From Leptolyngbya sp. SIO1E4 (GTDB lineage Bacteria; Cyanobacteriota; Cyanobacteriia; Phormidesmidales; Phormidesmidaceae): a DNA stretch of 64,000 nt. A program made the translations under genes and the position numbers. The stretch covers positions 1,872,001-1,936,000 of the forward strand of contig JAAHFU020000002.1 of NCBI GenBank assembly GCA_010672825.2, written 5' to 3'. How positions within the stretch are numbered: the first letter of the stretch is position 1; each line of letters opens with the position of its first letter. Under the pieces are notes generated by a model, which had not been told where the DNA came from, did not search any database, and was given only the letters and a program-made list of their open reading frames with translations. Below, one piece after another: positions 8,812 through 16,974 of the stretch.

Positions 8812-11037
8812 TCAACGGCTTTGCAAGACGGTGGATCTTTGTAGAAAAGACGCCGGGATCTGGATACCTGAATGATGGCAAATATTTCCACTCTCTGCCT
8901 CACCAATAGGCACCACCGAGACTGCACAGGCTTTCAGTTCAGGTTGTAGAGAAATAGGGCAGGTGACCGGGTGGGTTAAGGTATTGCATTCGGCGTGATC
9001 AGCCCAGAGGGCACCCCAATGCATGGGAATAAACAGCACGCCTTTGCGGATGTATTGAGTGACATGGACTTTGAGGCGGACGAACCCTCGCCGCGATCGC
9101 ACCTCAACCCAATTTCCTGACTGAACTTCTAACCGCTGGGCATCGCGGGGGTTCATCTCGAGTAGAGGTTCTGGATGCAGTTTGCGGATTTTGTCGATGT
9201 GCCCGGTGCGGGTTTGGGTGTGCCAGTGCCCATACAGCCGCCCTGTTGTCAGAACAAAGGGATAGGCAGGATCTGGGGGTTCGGCTAAGCCTTTCTCATG
9301 GAAAGCTGCGAAATTGGCGCGGTGGTTAGGGGTCGGGAAGAGATGGTTGGTGTACAGCCGTTTGTCGTGTTTAGTAGAAGCGGTTGCGTCCGTTTCGTGT
9401 TGAGGACAAGGCCATTGAATCGGACCTTCTGCAGCCAAGCGATCGTGGCTGAGACCGGTCATGTCACAGACGCGATCGGCGGTTAGCTGCACAAACTCGT
9501 CGTACACGTCAGCCGGAGACTGAAAGGCAAACTGCTTTTCGAAGCCTAGGCGCCGCCCAACTGCCGCGAAAATCTCCCAATCAGCTCGGGCTTCTCCTGG
9601 GCGCGGGCGAAAGGCTGGGCATAAGGTGACGGTGCGTTCAGAGTTGGTCATCACGCCTGTCTTTTCACCCCACTGGGCGGCGGGTAGCAGCACGTGGGCA
9701 AACACAGCGGTTTCAGTGGGGTAATAGGCGTCTTGATAAACGGTAAAGGGCGATCGCACCAAGGCGGCTTTGGTGCGCTCAATATCCGGCATGCTGACAG
9801 CCGGGTTTGTGGCGGCAATCCACAGGAGCCCCACTGCCCCGTGCTCTAGCCCCACCATCATGTCCCAAGCGGCCAACCCAGGGGTGGGGGAAATGCTGCC
9901 TGCGGGTAAGCCCCAAGCCTGCTCAACTTCCTGGCGATGCTGAGCATTCTTGACCAGACGATAGCCTGGCAAAATATGGGCCAGGCCCCCGGCTTCGCGC
10001 CCGCCCATGGCATTGGGCTGCCCTGTGAGGGAAAATGGCCCGGCCCCCGGTTTGCCAATTTGCCCCGTCATCAGGTGGAGATTAATGAGCGTTCGAGCTT
10101 TGGCCGTCCCCTCTGACGACTGGTTGATGCCCATCGACCATAGGGATAGCACGCGTTTTGACACCCCCCAGCAGCGAGCCGCTTCTTCTAAGTCCGCCAC
10201 GGTAATGCCGCAAATCTCAGCCACACGCTCAGGAGGGTAATGCTTAACTACCTGCACATAGTCGGTAAACCCCTGGGTCGCTTCATCGATAAACATGGCA
10301 TCGATCCACCCCTTTTTGAGCAATAGGTGAGCAATGCCATTGAGCAGCGTGATGTCTGTGCCAGGCTGGATCGCTAAGTGCAAATCGGCATCTTTAGCCG
10401 TAGCCGTCCGCCGAGGATCGACCACAATCAGCTTTACCTTGCCCCGCTTCTTGCGGTAGTGCTTGCGAAAGCGGTTATAAACAATGGGGTGACAGTCTGC
10501 CGTATTGGTCCCAATCAGAAAAGCACAGTCAGTTTCTTCTAAATCGGCATAGCAAGGAGGGGGACCATCAGACCCCAGACTCTGGATATAGGCTGCCACC
10601 GCCGATGACATGCACAAGCGAGAATTGGCATCAAAATTGTTGGTGCCGAGGCATCCCTTCAGCAGTTTTTGCGCCAGGTAGTAATCTTCGGTTTGTAGCT
10701 GCCCAGAACCATACATACAGATTGCCTCTGGCCCTTGGGATGCCAGGACATGACGCATCTGCTCGGCAATGGCATCTAAAGCTTCATCCCAACTCACCCG
10801 CTGAAACGGTTCCTGTAGCGAGTTGCGCATGAGGGGATATCGCAGTCGATTTTTGTCGATCGCCTCTGCAATGGTGGCACCTTTGACACAGACCATGCCC
10901 TGGCTAGAGGGATGATCGCGATCGCCCCGCACCATCCAGGGAGTGTCTGAAGCAGCGGCCTGTTTGGGGCTAGCGGGTAAAACTTCTAAACCACAGCCAA
11001 CGCCACAGTAGGGGCATAACGTTTTGCTGGATGTCAT
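8812..11037 (-). CDS. narB: Ferredoxin-nitrate reductase
   Basis: A 741-residue molybdenum-bis-MGD enzyme that reduces nitrate to nitrite with electrons from ferredoxin. The N-terminal [4Fe-4S] site is Cys8, Cys11, Cys15 and Cys50 (CPYCGVGCG then GMVCVKG). The molybdopterin oxidoreductase core follows, with [13 protein letters not shown] and the Mo-ligand-region Cys, GMGINQ-type [10 protein letters not shown], and [16 protein letters not shown]. The C-terminal molydopterin-dinucleotide domain includes [17 protein letters not shown]. Length is normal and there is no signal peptide, so it is cytoplasmic. It sits downstream of nrtP and upstream of narM, with a hairpin between nrtP and narB that could tune relative expression. 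Confidence 0.96.
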   Translation of the reverse strand: MTSSKTLCPYCGVGCGLEVLPASPKQAAASDTPWMVRGDRDHPSSQGMVCVKGATIAEAIDKNRLRYPLMRNSLQEPFQRVSWDEALDAIAEQMRHVLASQGPEAICMYGSGQLQTEDYYLAQKLLKGCLGTNNFDANSRLCMSSAVAAYIQSLGSDGPPPCYADLEETDCAFLIGTNTADCHPIVYNRFRKHYRKKRGKVKLIVVDPRRTATAKDADLHLAIQPGTDITLLNGIAHLLLKKGWIDAMFIDEATQGFTDYVQVVKHYPPERVAEICGITVADLEEAARCWGVSKRVLSLWSMGINQSSEGTAKARTLINLHLMTGQIGKPGAGPFSLTGQPNAMGGREAGGLAHILPGYRLVKNAQHRQEVEQAWGLPAGSISPTPGLAAWDMMVGLEHGAVGLLWIAATNPAVSMPDIERTKAALVRSPFTVYQDAYYPTETAVFAHVLLPAAQWGEKTGVMTNSERTVTLCPAFRPRPGEARADWEIFAAVGRRLGFEKQFAFQSPADVYDEFVQLTADRVCDMTGLSHDRLAAEGPIQWPCPQHETDATASTKHDKRLYTNHLFPTPNHRANFAAFHEKGLAEPPDPAYPFVLTTGRLYGHWHTQTRTGHIDKIRKLHPEPLLEMNPRDAQRLEVQSGNWVEVRSRRGFVRLKVHVTQYIRKGVLFIPMHWGALWADHAECNTLTHPVTCPISLQPELKACAVSVVPIGEAESGNICHHSGIQIPASFLQRSTVLQSR

Positions 11038-11213
11038 CGCTGGCTACCTCCTGCGATCGCCATAGATTCGTAAACAGACAGAAGCCAGATCTTAAGGTTC
11101 TAACAGAGATGTAGAGAGGGTTGTGGTTAATGATAAGAACCTGAGATCGGGTGTTGATGTATGGCAATAAGGGTGGGATTGGGTCTTTAGGCAAAAAGAC
11201 TGAGTCAAAAAAT

Positions 11214-11243
11214 GGGGAATACCCTTCAAGAAGCGTATTCCCC
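11214..11243 (-). terminator. Hairpin between nrtP and narB
   Basis: Nine-bp arms GGGGAATAC (11214-11222) and GTATTCCCC (11235-11243), 32 bp past the nrtP stop. No T-run follows on the minus strand, so partial termination or mRNA stabilisation is more likely than full termination. Confidence 0.55.
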
Positions 11244-11275
11244 GATAACTGTCCGATGAACGAAGGGAAAACTGT

Positions 11276-12907
11276 TTAGCCTTCGAAGGAAGCCCCAACC
11301 TGACCCACGGGCTCAGGCACTTCGGGATGAGAAGCTTCAGGATGCTCACCTTCATGAAACTCTGCAAAGGAACCCTGGGGCTCATCTAGGAAGAAGACGC
11401 AGAGGAAGGCGACAATCAGACCCACAATTCCCAGCACCTGGAAAAATTGCGCGTTGACAACAGCCATCAAAGGCTCTCCGCCATTGGCCGCCCTGGAGAC
11501 ATCAACAAACAGCAGACGAGTCGTGAGGAACGCAACGGCACCGACATTTCCGTAAGCACCGACATTCCCAGCAATCTGGCCTGTAATGCGCCGCTTCACC
11601 AGAGGCACAATTGCGAAGGTGGAGCCTTCAGAGGACTGCACAAAGAAAGAGCAGGCCATGGTTAAAAGCACCGCCAGTGGTAAGGGCCAAGCACTGCTCA
11701 CGGTACTCATCAGCAAGTAGCCAATGCCCATACCCCCCATCAGAATCACCATAGTCCACTTACGGCTGCCCATTTTGTCGGAAATAATACCGCCACCAGG
11801 ACGAGACACCAAGTTCATGAATGCGTAGCTGGCTGCAATCAAACCGGCTGTTGCCTTATCCAACTGGAAGGTGCCCTCAAAGAAAGCTGGCAGCATGGTG
11901 ACAACGGCCAACTCAGAGCCAAAGTTGGAAATGTAGGTGAGTTCCAGAATGGCCACCTGTCTGAAGCGATAACGCTCCGCAGGGGAATACGTTTTTGTTC
12001 CAGCGAGAAGCTCTCTGTTGACACTCCAACAGTTGTATGCCTGGAAAAAATACAGCCCCAGGAGTAGTAACCAAGCGACGTACATACCCCCCGTCGTCAG
12101 GAAGCTGACCTTCTGCAAGCGCCATGCCAACACCATCAGAATTGCGGTGAGGGGCACGTTCATGGCCATCAGGAACCAGAAGTCTCTAACTGTAGTGACC
12201 TCAATACCACGGACACTCTTAGGACGCTGGTATACCTTGCCAGGGGGGGTATCTGTAACGTTGAAGTAATAGAAAACACCATAGAGAGCTGCGACAATGC
12301 CACTCCCTGCGATCGCAGCGCGCCAATTCAGAATGTCAGTGGCGAAAGGCGGGAACGCTAGGACGCGGAAAGACTCAGCCTCAGGAAACTGGAAAGCGCC
12401 GGGCAGGAAGGCCAACACCAAACCGAACAGCACCATCGTGAAGGCAGAGAAGGCAGAGCCAAAGTTGCCCCAACCGCCATAGATGCCTTCCGCTGTTCCA
12501 ACTTCCTTGGGAGGGAACCACTCCGCAGTCATCCGGATGCCGATGACAAAACCAGCCCCCACAATGCCCATCAGCAAGCGACCCAACACAAGCTGGTTAA
12601 AGCTCTGGGCCGTTGCGAAAATAAGACAGGGGATGGCCGCATAGATCAACAATAAGGAGTAAGTCAAGCGAGGACCATACTTGTCCAGCAGCATGCCAAT
12701 GATGACGCGAGCTGGAACTGTCAAGGCCACGTTACAGAGACCAATCGTTAACAACTGAGGCTGCTCTAGGCCAAAGTCCTGCTGAATAGTGGTTGCAAAT
12801 GGTGGGAAGTTAAACCACACCACAAACGATAAGAAGAAAGCAAACCAAGTCAGGTGCAGTATCTTGTACCTTCCCTGAGTTGCTCTCGTAAACAACTCAA
12901 TGAGCAT
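11276..12907 (-). CDS. nrtP: NrtP-type nitrate/nitrite permease (MFS, NNP family)
   Basis: 543 residues with twelve predicted membrane helices. The two nitrate-signature motifs of the NNP family are visible: GGWGNFG at 144-150 and GNVGAYGNVGAVAF near residue 445. The MFS loop motif GMLLDKYGPR lies between helices 2 and 3. A long extramembrane insert follows helix 5 and the C-terminus is a soluble acidic tail. It imports nitrate and nitrite across the plasma membrane. Use of NrtP rather than the ABC system NrtABCD is typical of marine and many filamentous cyanobacteria. It lies in the nirA operon between nirA and narB. Confidence 0.95.
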   Translation of the reverse strand: MLIELFTRATQGRYKILHLTWFAFFLSFVVWFNFPPFATTIQQDFGLEQPQLLTIGLCNVALTVPARVIIGMLLDKYGPRLTYSLLLIYAAIPCLIFATAQSFNQLVLGRLLMGIVGAGFVIGIRMTAEWFPPKEVGTAEGIYGGWGNFGSAFSAFTMVLFGLVLAFLPGAFQFPEAESFRVLAFPPFATDILNWRAAIAGSGIVAALYGVFYYFNVTDTPPGKVYQRPKSVRGIEVTTVRDFWFLMAMNVPLTAILMVLAWRLQKVSFLTTGGMYVAWLLLLGLYFFQAYNCWSVNRELLAGTKTYSPAERYRFRQVAILELTYISNFGSELAVVTMLPAFFEGTFQLDKATAGLIAASYAFMNLVSRPGGGIISDKMGSRKWTMVILMGGMGIGYLLMSTVSSAWPLPLAVLLTMACSFFVQSSEGSTFAIVPLVKRRITGQIAGNVGAYGNVGAVAFLTTRLLFVDVSRAANGGEPLMAVVNAQFFQVLGIVGLIVAFLCVFFLDEPQGSFAEFHEGEHPEASHPEVPEPVGQVGASFEG

Positions 12908-12987
12908 CTATGCTACTCTCCTAGTAAACCAAGAAACGACTAAAACCTTTGTGGGGCACCCCTCACTAGGTTTTTTTTTGTCAACAC

Positions 12988-13045
12988 ACTCCCCCAATCG
13001 AGTTGGGAGTTTTCGATGGACAAGGGGGATGAACCGTCCCTTGCC
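12988..13045 (-). other. Two hairpins in the nirA-nrtP spacer
   Basis: In the 146-bp gap, ACTCCC..GGGAGT (12988-13010) and an imperfect stem pairing GGACAAGGG with CCCTTGCC (13018-13045) can form. They may stabilise or partly terminate the nirA message before nrtP. A nine-T run lies at 12971-12979 on the plus strand, but no plus-strand gene ends there. Confidence 0.4.
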
Positions 13046-13053
13046 CAAAGCCT

Positions 13054-14652
13054 TTATTCGTCCACCGTGACCTTCAGATGGCCGTTGTGCTCGGCAGACA
13101 TCCCTGTCCGGGACTGAGCACCAAAGTGCTGCGTTAATAGCCCCGTTAAAACTGTGGGTAATTCATCGCAGGGCACCCCCTTTTGCACACAGGTGCCCAG
13201 TTGGGCCTCTTTCCCAACTTTTCCGCCCATATAAATGTCAACCCCTTCGACCACCTTGCCGTCTTTCCGAACTTTGGTGCCCATCAGACCAATGTCGGCC
13301 ACCTGGGGTTGGCCGCAAGAGTTGGGGCAACCGGTCCAGTGAATGCGGACGGGATTGGGAAGCAGTAAGGTGGCATCCAGATTGCGCGCGATCGCTAATG
13401 CGCGCTGCTTGGTTTCCACCAGGGCGAAGTTACAGAATTGAGCACCGGTACAAGAGACCAGCGATCTCACAAGCGGGCTGGGGGCGATGGTAAATCTTGT
13501 CAGTAGAGGCTCCTGCGTCAGCAGCGAGAGGCGAGAATCTGGGATGTAAGGAATAATGACGTTCTGCTCAACTGTCAGACGGATTTCCCCCTCGCCGTAG
13601 ACGTCGGCCAGCCGGGCCAAATCCAACATATCGGTCACGGTTAAGCGGCCTACCGGTACGTGCAAACCCACAAAACTCAGCCCAGGCTGCTGCTGGGGAT
13701 GAATGCCAATGTGATCCCGCTTGTTCCAGTCAATTTCGTCTTTCGGTGCGGCCTTCAGCAGCGGCTGACCATAAACCTTCTCAACTTCAGTACGGAAGTG
13801 GTCAAGCCCCCACTCGTCAATGAGCCACATCAACCGTGACTTCTGGCGATTGACCCGAGAGCCATGATCCCGGTACACCTCTAAAATGGCGCGAGACAAC
13901 GAAACAACCTCCTCATTTGGCTGCACCCACGCATTTAGAGGAATGGCCGCCTCACACCGCCGGGCAGAGAAAAAGCCACCCACCAATACATTGAAGCCAA
14001 GGATCCCTTCCCGATAAGCAGGGACAAAGGCGATGTCATTGATTTCTGCATGGACTGAATTGTCGCGTCCGCCCTCTACCGCAATGTTGAACTTGCGAGG
14101 CAGGTTCGTAAACTCCGGGTTGCCCTGGCTGCGATCGGTGATCATATCCTGCAGCTGTCGCACCAAGCCGCGCGTATCAATCAGCTCACTGGCATCAATG
14201 CCCGCCACCGGAGAACCGGTAATGTTGCGCACATTATCCATACCCGACTGCACTGAGGTCAGACCGACCGCCTCAAATCGCTGAAAAATATCTGGAATAT
14301 CTTCTAACCGAATACCCCGTAGCTGTATATTCTGGCGCGTAGTAATGTCAGCACTACCCTCGTCGCCATAACGCTGCACCACTTCCGCTAAAACCCGCAT
14401 CTTTTGACTCGACAAGATGCCGTTAGGCATGCGCATGCGCAGCATAAACTTGCCTGGCGTCACAGGTCGAAAGAAAATGCCTAACCACTTTAAGCGCTGA
14501 GTGAGATCCGTCTCATCAACTGATTCCCAGCCTAACTCTGCAAACTTCTTCAGGTCTGCTTTAACAGCCAGACCGTCTTTTTCGGCCTTAAACTTCTCAA
14601 ACTTGTTGAGCTTTTTAGTTGTTCCTTGTGCTGCATTAACCACAGTTTCCAA
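13054..14652 (-). CDS. nirA: Ferredoxin-nitrite reductase
   Basis: 532 residues. It reduces nitrite to ammonium with six electrons from ferredoxin using siroheme and a [4Fe-4S] cluster. The cluster/siroheme ligands are Cys401, Cys407, Cys442 and Cys446 (SCTGAQFCNF and GCPNSCG). Both ferrodoxin-like halves are present, including MRMPNG, TTRQNIQLRG and TVEQNVIIPYI. No extra C-terminal ferredoxin domain is fused. First gene of the nirA-nrtP-narB-narM operon. An NtcA-type promoter about 240 bp upstream gives a long leader. Length and motifs are canonical. Confidence 0.96.
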   Translation of the reverse strand: METVVNAAQGTTKKLNKFEKFKAEKDGLAVKADLKKFAELGWESVDETDLTQRLKWLGIFFRPVTPGKFMLRMRMPNGILSSQKMRVLAEVVQRYGDEGSADITTRQNIQLRGIRLEDIPDIFQRFEAVGLTSVQSGMDNVRNITGSPVAGIDASELIDTRGLVRQLQDMITDRSQGNPEFTNLPRKFNIAVEGGRDNSVHAEINDIAFVPAYREGILGFNVLVGGFFSARRCEAAIPLNAWVQPNEEVVSLSRAILEVYRDHGSRVNRQKSRLMWLIDEWGLDHFRTEVEKVYGQPLLKAAPKDEIDWNKRDHIGIHPQQQPGLSFVGLHVPVGRLTVTDMLDLARLADVYGEGEIRLTVEQNVIIPYIPDSRLSLLTQEPLLTRFTIAPSPLVRSLVSCTGAQFCNFALVETKQRALAIARNLDATLLLPNPVRIHWTGCPNSCGQPQVADIGLMGTKVRKDGKVVEGVDIYMGGKVGKEAQLGTCVQKGVPCDELPTVLTGLLTQHFGAQSRTGMSAEHNGHLKVTVDE

Positions 14653-14900
14653 CCACCTTTACTCGGCACAAAATTCACTACCTACTCAAAAAATCTGAGC
14701 CAGGTCAGCGACGATCTGACAAACCAATCCGTAAAAAAGAAGCGTCGTTAGAGTCAGACTCAAATCCCATGATTAGTGCCCTTTACCTAACAAAGCGACC
14801 CTAGAGAATCCCAGAACTTGCTTCCATGAAATCCACCCGTGAGACCCATCACCTAGCCCATGACCTGAGTAGAAGCACTGTTTTCCCTGGGTTGATGCTC

Positions 14901-14942
14901 AAGTTACGAGAGTCCACCCGGTATTTTTGTAGTGTTTGTAAC
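14901..14942 (-). promoter_or_regulatory. NtcA-activated promoter of the nirA operon
   Basis: Read on the minus strand: GTTACAAACACTAC (14942-14929) matches the NtcA consensus GTAN8TAC with one mismatch. Exactly 22 bases later comes TAACTT (14906-14901), a TAN3T -10 box. This is the class II NtcA architecture. Predicted start is near 14894, giving a leader of about 240 nt. The rest of 14653-15326 contains no gene. Confidence 0.75.
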
Positions 14943-15180
14943 TCTTTTTTGCTCTGGTTGCGTAAAATGCATAACCGCAATGCACTTTGCGCAATTCTCC
15001 TTAATCTTAAATTTTTTGATTTGGGTGAAGTGTAGGATCTAAGCAAATTTCTGGAGATTCAGGAAGTCCGTTTTGGGGTCATCTCAAGAATTTCCGATGA
15101 TGGTGGCGGCAGTCGTTTTTGGGTGTGCGCGTCTTGCACGCCGACTATTGGACCTGGCGCACCCATGCCCCAATCGGGTT

Positions 15181-15217
15181 ATGCAGTTTCTGCCTTCTAG
15201 TCATGTAGAAACCGCAT
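15181..15217. other. Inverted repeat upstream of the HEAT-repeat gene
   Basis: ATGCAGTTTCT (15181-15191) and AGAAACCGCAT (15207-15217) pair with one mismatch. It lies about 110 bp before the HEAT-repeat gene and may be an operator or leader hairpin. Confidence 0.35.
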
Positions 15218-15326
15218 AATTTCTCGTTACAATGTTCGTCAAAAACTTTCTAAAGGGGGCGCTCTTGAGATAGATGTGTGCATATCTCTCGCTGAAACTG
15301 AGATACCGATGTTGCTTTAATCCCCT

Positions 15327-16448
15327 ATGCCTTTTGACACTGACCTCGTCACGCCTGCCCCTCCTGCGGCAGATTGCAGCCTGATTGCGGACACAATACA
15401 GCTTTTGTTAGAGGGTGATTTTCAAACCCGGTGGGAGGCCACTAAGCGCATTTCAGCTCTGGGCAAGCCCGCCATCGCCCCCCTCGTCACCCTGCTACAC
15501 GATGAGGATTTAGAGTGGGAAATTCGCTGGTTTGCAGCCCGTACCTTAGGCTATCTCGATGACGAGGATGCTCTGGCCGCACTCATACAGCTATTACAAG
15601 AAACCCAGGATGCTGAACTGATTGCGATCGCCGCTGAAGGGTTAAGTCGCTTTGGAGAGGCCAGCGTTCATGCTTTAGTGCAGCTGTTTGAACAGCCCAG
15701 TTGTCGGATCCCGGCTATTCAGGCCCTGGCGAGCATTCGTCACTCGGCGGCTTTACCTCCCTTACTCAAGACAGCCCAGGACCGTGATCCGGCTGTGCGA
15801 ACCATTGCCTTGTCGGCATTAGGTGACTTCCGAGATGCTCGGGTAGAGGCTCTTTTACTGGAGGCTATTAAAGATCCCGCCGCCACGGTGCGTCAGGAGG
15901 CTATTACCCACTTGGGGCTGCGGCCTCATTTACAGGAGACGATCAACCTTGTTGATATCTTGCTGCCGGGGCTTTGGGACATAAACTTGAAGGTCAACCA
16001 AGCCACGGCAATTGCCCTGGGGCGCTTAGGCACAGAAACCGCCGTGATCAGCCTAGCCAGAGTACTGGCCTCTCCCCATACCCCTGAACCCCTACAAATT
16101 AGCATCGTGAGAACGCTGGGCTGGGTTAAAAAAGAGTCGGCGCTGTCTGCTTTACTCTCTGCCCAGCAGAGCGTCTCGGTCACAGTCCAGCTTGAAATCA
16201 TTGAAGCCCTCAGCCACCTGGACGAGCCCGGCCTGAAGCAACGAGCTGGCGAAGCGCTCTGCCATTGGCTAGACACGCTGCTAGACTCCCCTGAAGCTGC
16301 CTCAGTTAAACCGGCGATCGCCTTTGCGATCGGGTGTCTGCAACATCAGTCAGCGCGTGCTCTGCTGCAACATCTATCTCAAGATGCAGATGAGCGCACC
16401 AGACTCTATGCCCAAGCTGCCCTCCGACAGTTGAAAGCTGTGGCATAA
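15327..16448 (+). CDS. HEAT/PBS-lyase-repeat protein, NirB-like candidate
   Basis: 373 residues built of about eight degenerate HEAT repeats, for example RWEATKRISALGKPAIAPL, IRWFARTLGYL-type and VRTIALSALGDF. This is the fold of CpcE-type bilin lyases, but there is no neighbouring CpcF partner. It is divergent from nirA across a regulatory region. In other cyanobacteria a CpcE-like HEAT protein, NirB, is needed for full nitrite reductase activity, which makes that role attractive here. That is inference from context, not from a diagnostic motif. The protein is soluble, with no signal peptide. It could instead be a phycobiliprotein lyase-like scaffold. Confidence 0.7.
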   Translation: MPFDTDLVTPAPPAADCSLIADTIQLLLEGDFQTRWEATKRISALGKPAIAPLVTLLHDEDLEWEIRWFAARTLGYLDDEDALAALIQLLQETQDAELIAIAAEGLSRFGEASVHALVQLFEQPSCRIPAIQALASIRHSAALPPLLKTAQDRDPAVRTIALSALGDFRDARVEALLLEAIKDPAATVRQEAITHLGLRPHLQETINLVDILLPGLWDINLKVNQATAIALGRLGTETAVISLARVLASPHTPEPLQISIVRTLGWVKKESALSALLSAQQSVSVTVQLEIIEALSHLDEPGLKQRAGEALCHWLDTLLDSPEAASVKPAIAFAIGCLQHQSARALLQHLSQDADERTRLYAQAALRQLKAVA

Positions 16449-16488
16449 ACCAATGGCTACCGCTCTCCCCTCACGTCTTCCTGCCGCT

Positions 16489-16591
16489 TACAGCCTTTTT
16501 TAGCGGAATGAGGTACATCCTGGTCGCAATAGGGTTTAGGGTCTGGGGTTTGGGGTCTAGGGTGAGTACTCATCAGAGTGAGAACGCTGTA
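16489..16591 (+). repeat. Dispersed repeat family 1, copy B
   Basis: Nearly the same as 67-170. The intergenic region 16449-16974 also holds a CCCCTTTGGTAAGGGG-type inverted repeat (around 16638-16712) of the kind common between cyanobacterial genes. The promoter of the following enzyme is probably in the A/T-rich stretch near 16800-16860. Confidence 0.75.
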
Positions 16592-16974
16592 TACAGATTT
16601 CAGGTTGGCCAATCTCAGTGCTGCCTCACCTGCCTTAATCCCTCCTTACGAAGAAGGGAAACCCAGTTCTCCCCTTTGGTAAGGGGGCGTTAGAGGGGGT
16701 TTCCGGCACGCTTCTGGATCAGACAAGGACTCTGTATAAGCGGCAGCCCCGCCTTCCGCGTAGGCTGGCAGATGAGTTTGCGTTGGCGAATTGCAGATTG
16801 ACTTAAGTCAATAATTAAAGGATTTTATATTTATGAACTCCGGTTGAGCCGCTAAAATTGTGTCAATCGGAACCCTAGAACTTTTGCCGAGGCGCCTCAG
16901 GGCGATCCCCTATCTCGGTACGATGGATCTTGAATTTTGAGCGCTGCTCCGTTGACGCACACAGGTATCTAAAT

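Noticed and set aside
12950-12980. GC-rich stem followed by nine T residues on the plus strand, resembling a terminator
   Set aside because: No plus-strand gene ends nearby; on the coding strand it is an A-run within the nirA-nrtP spacer.
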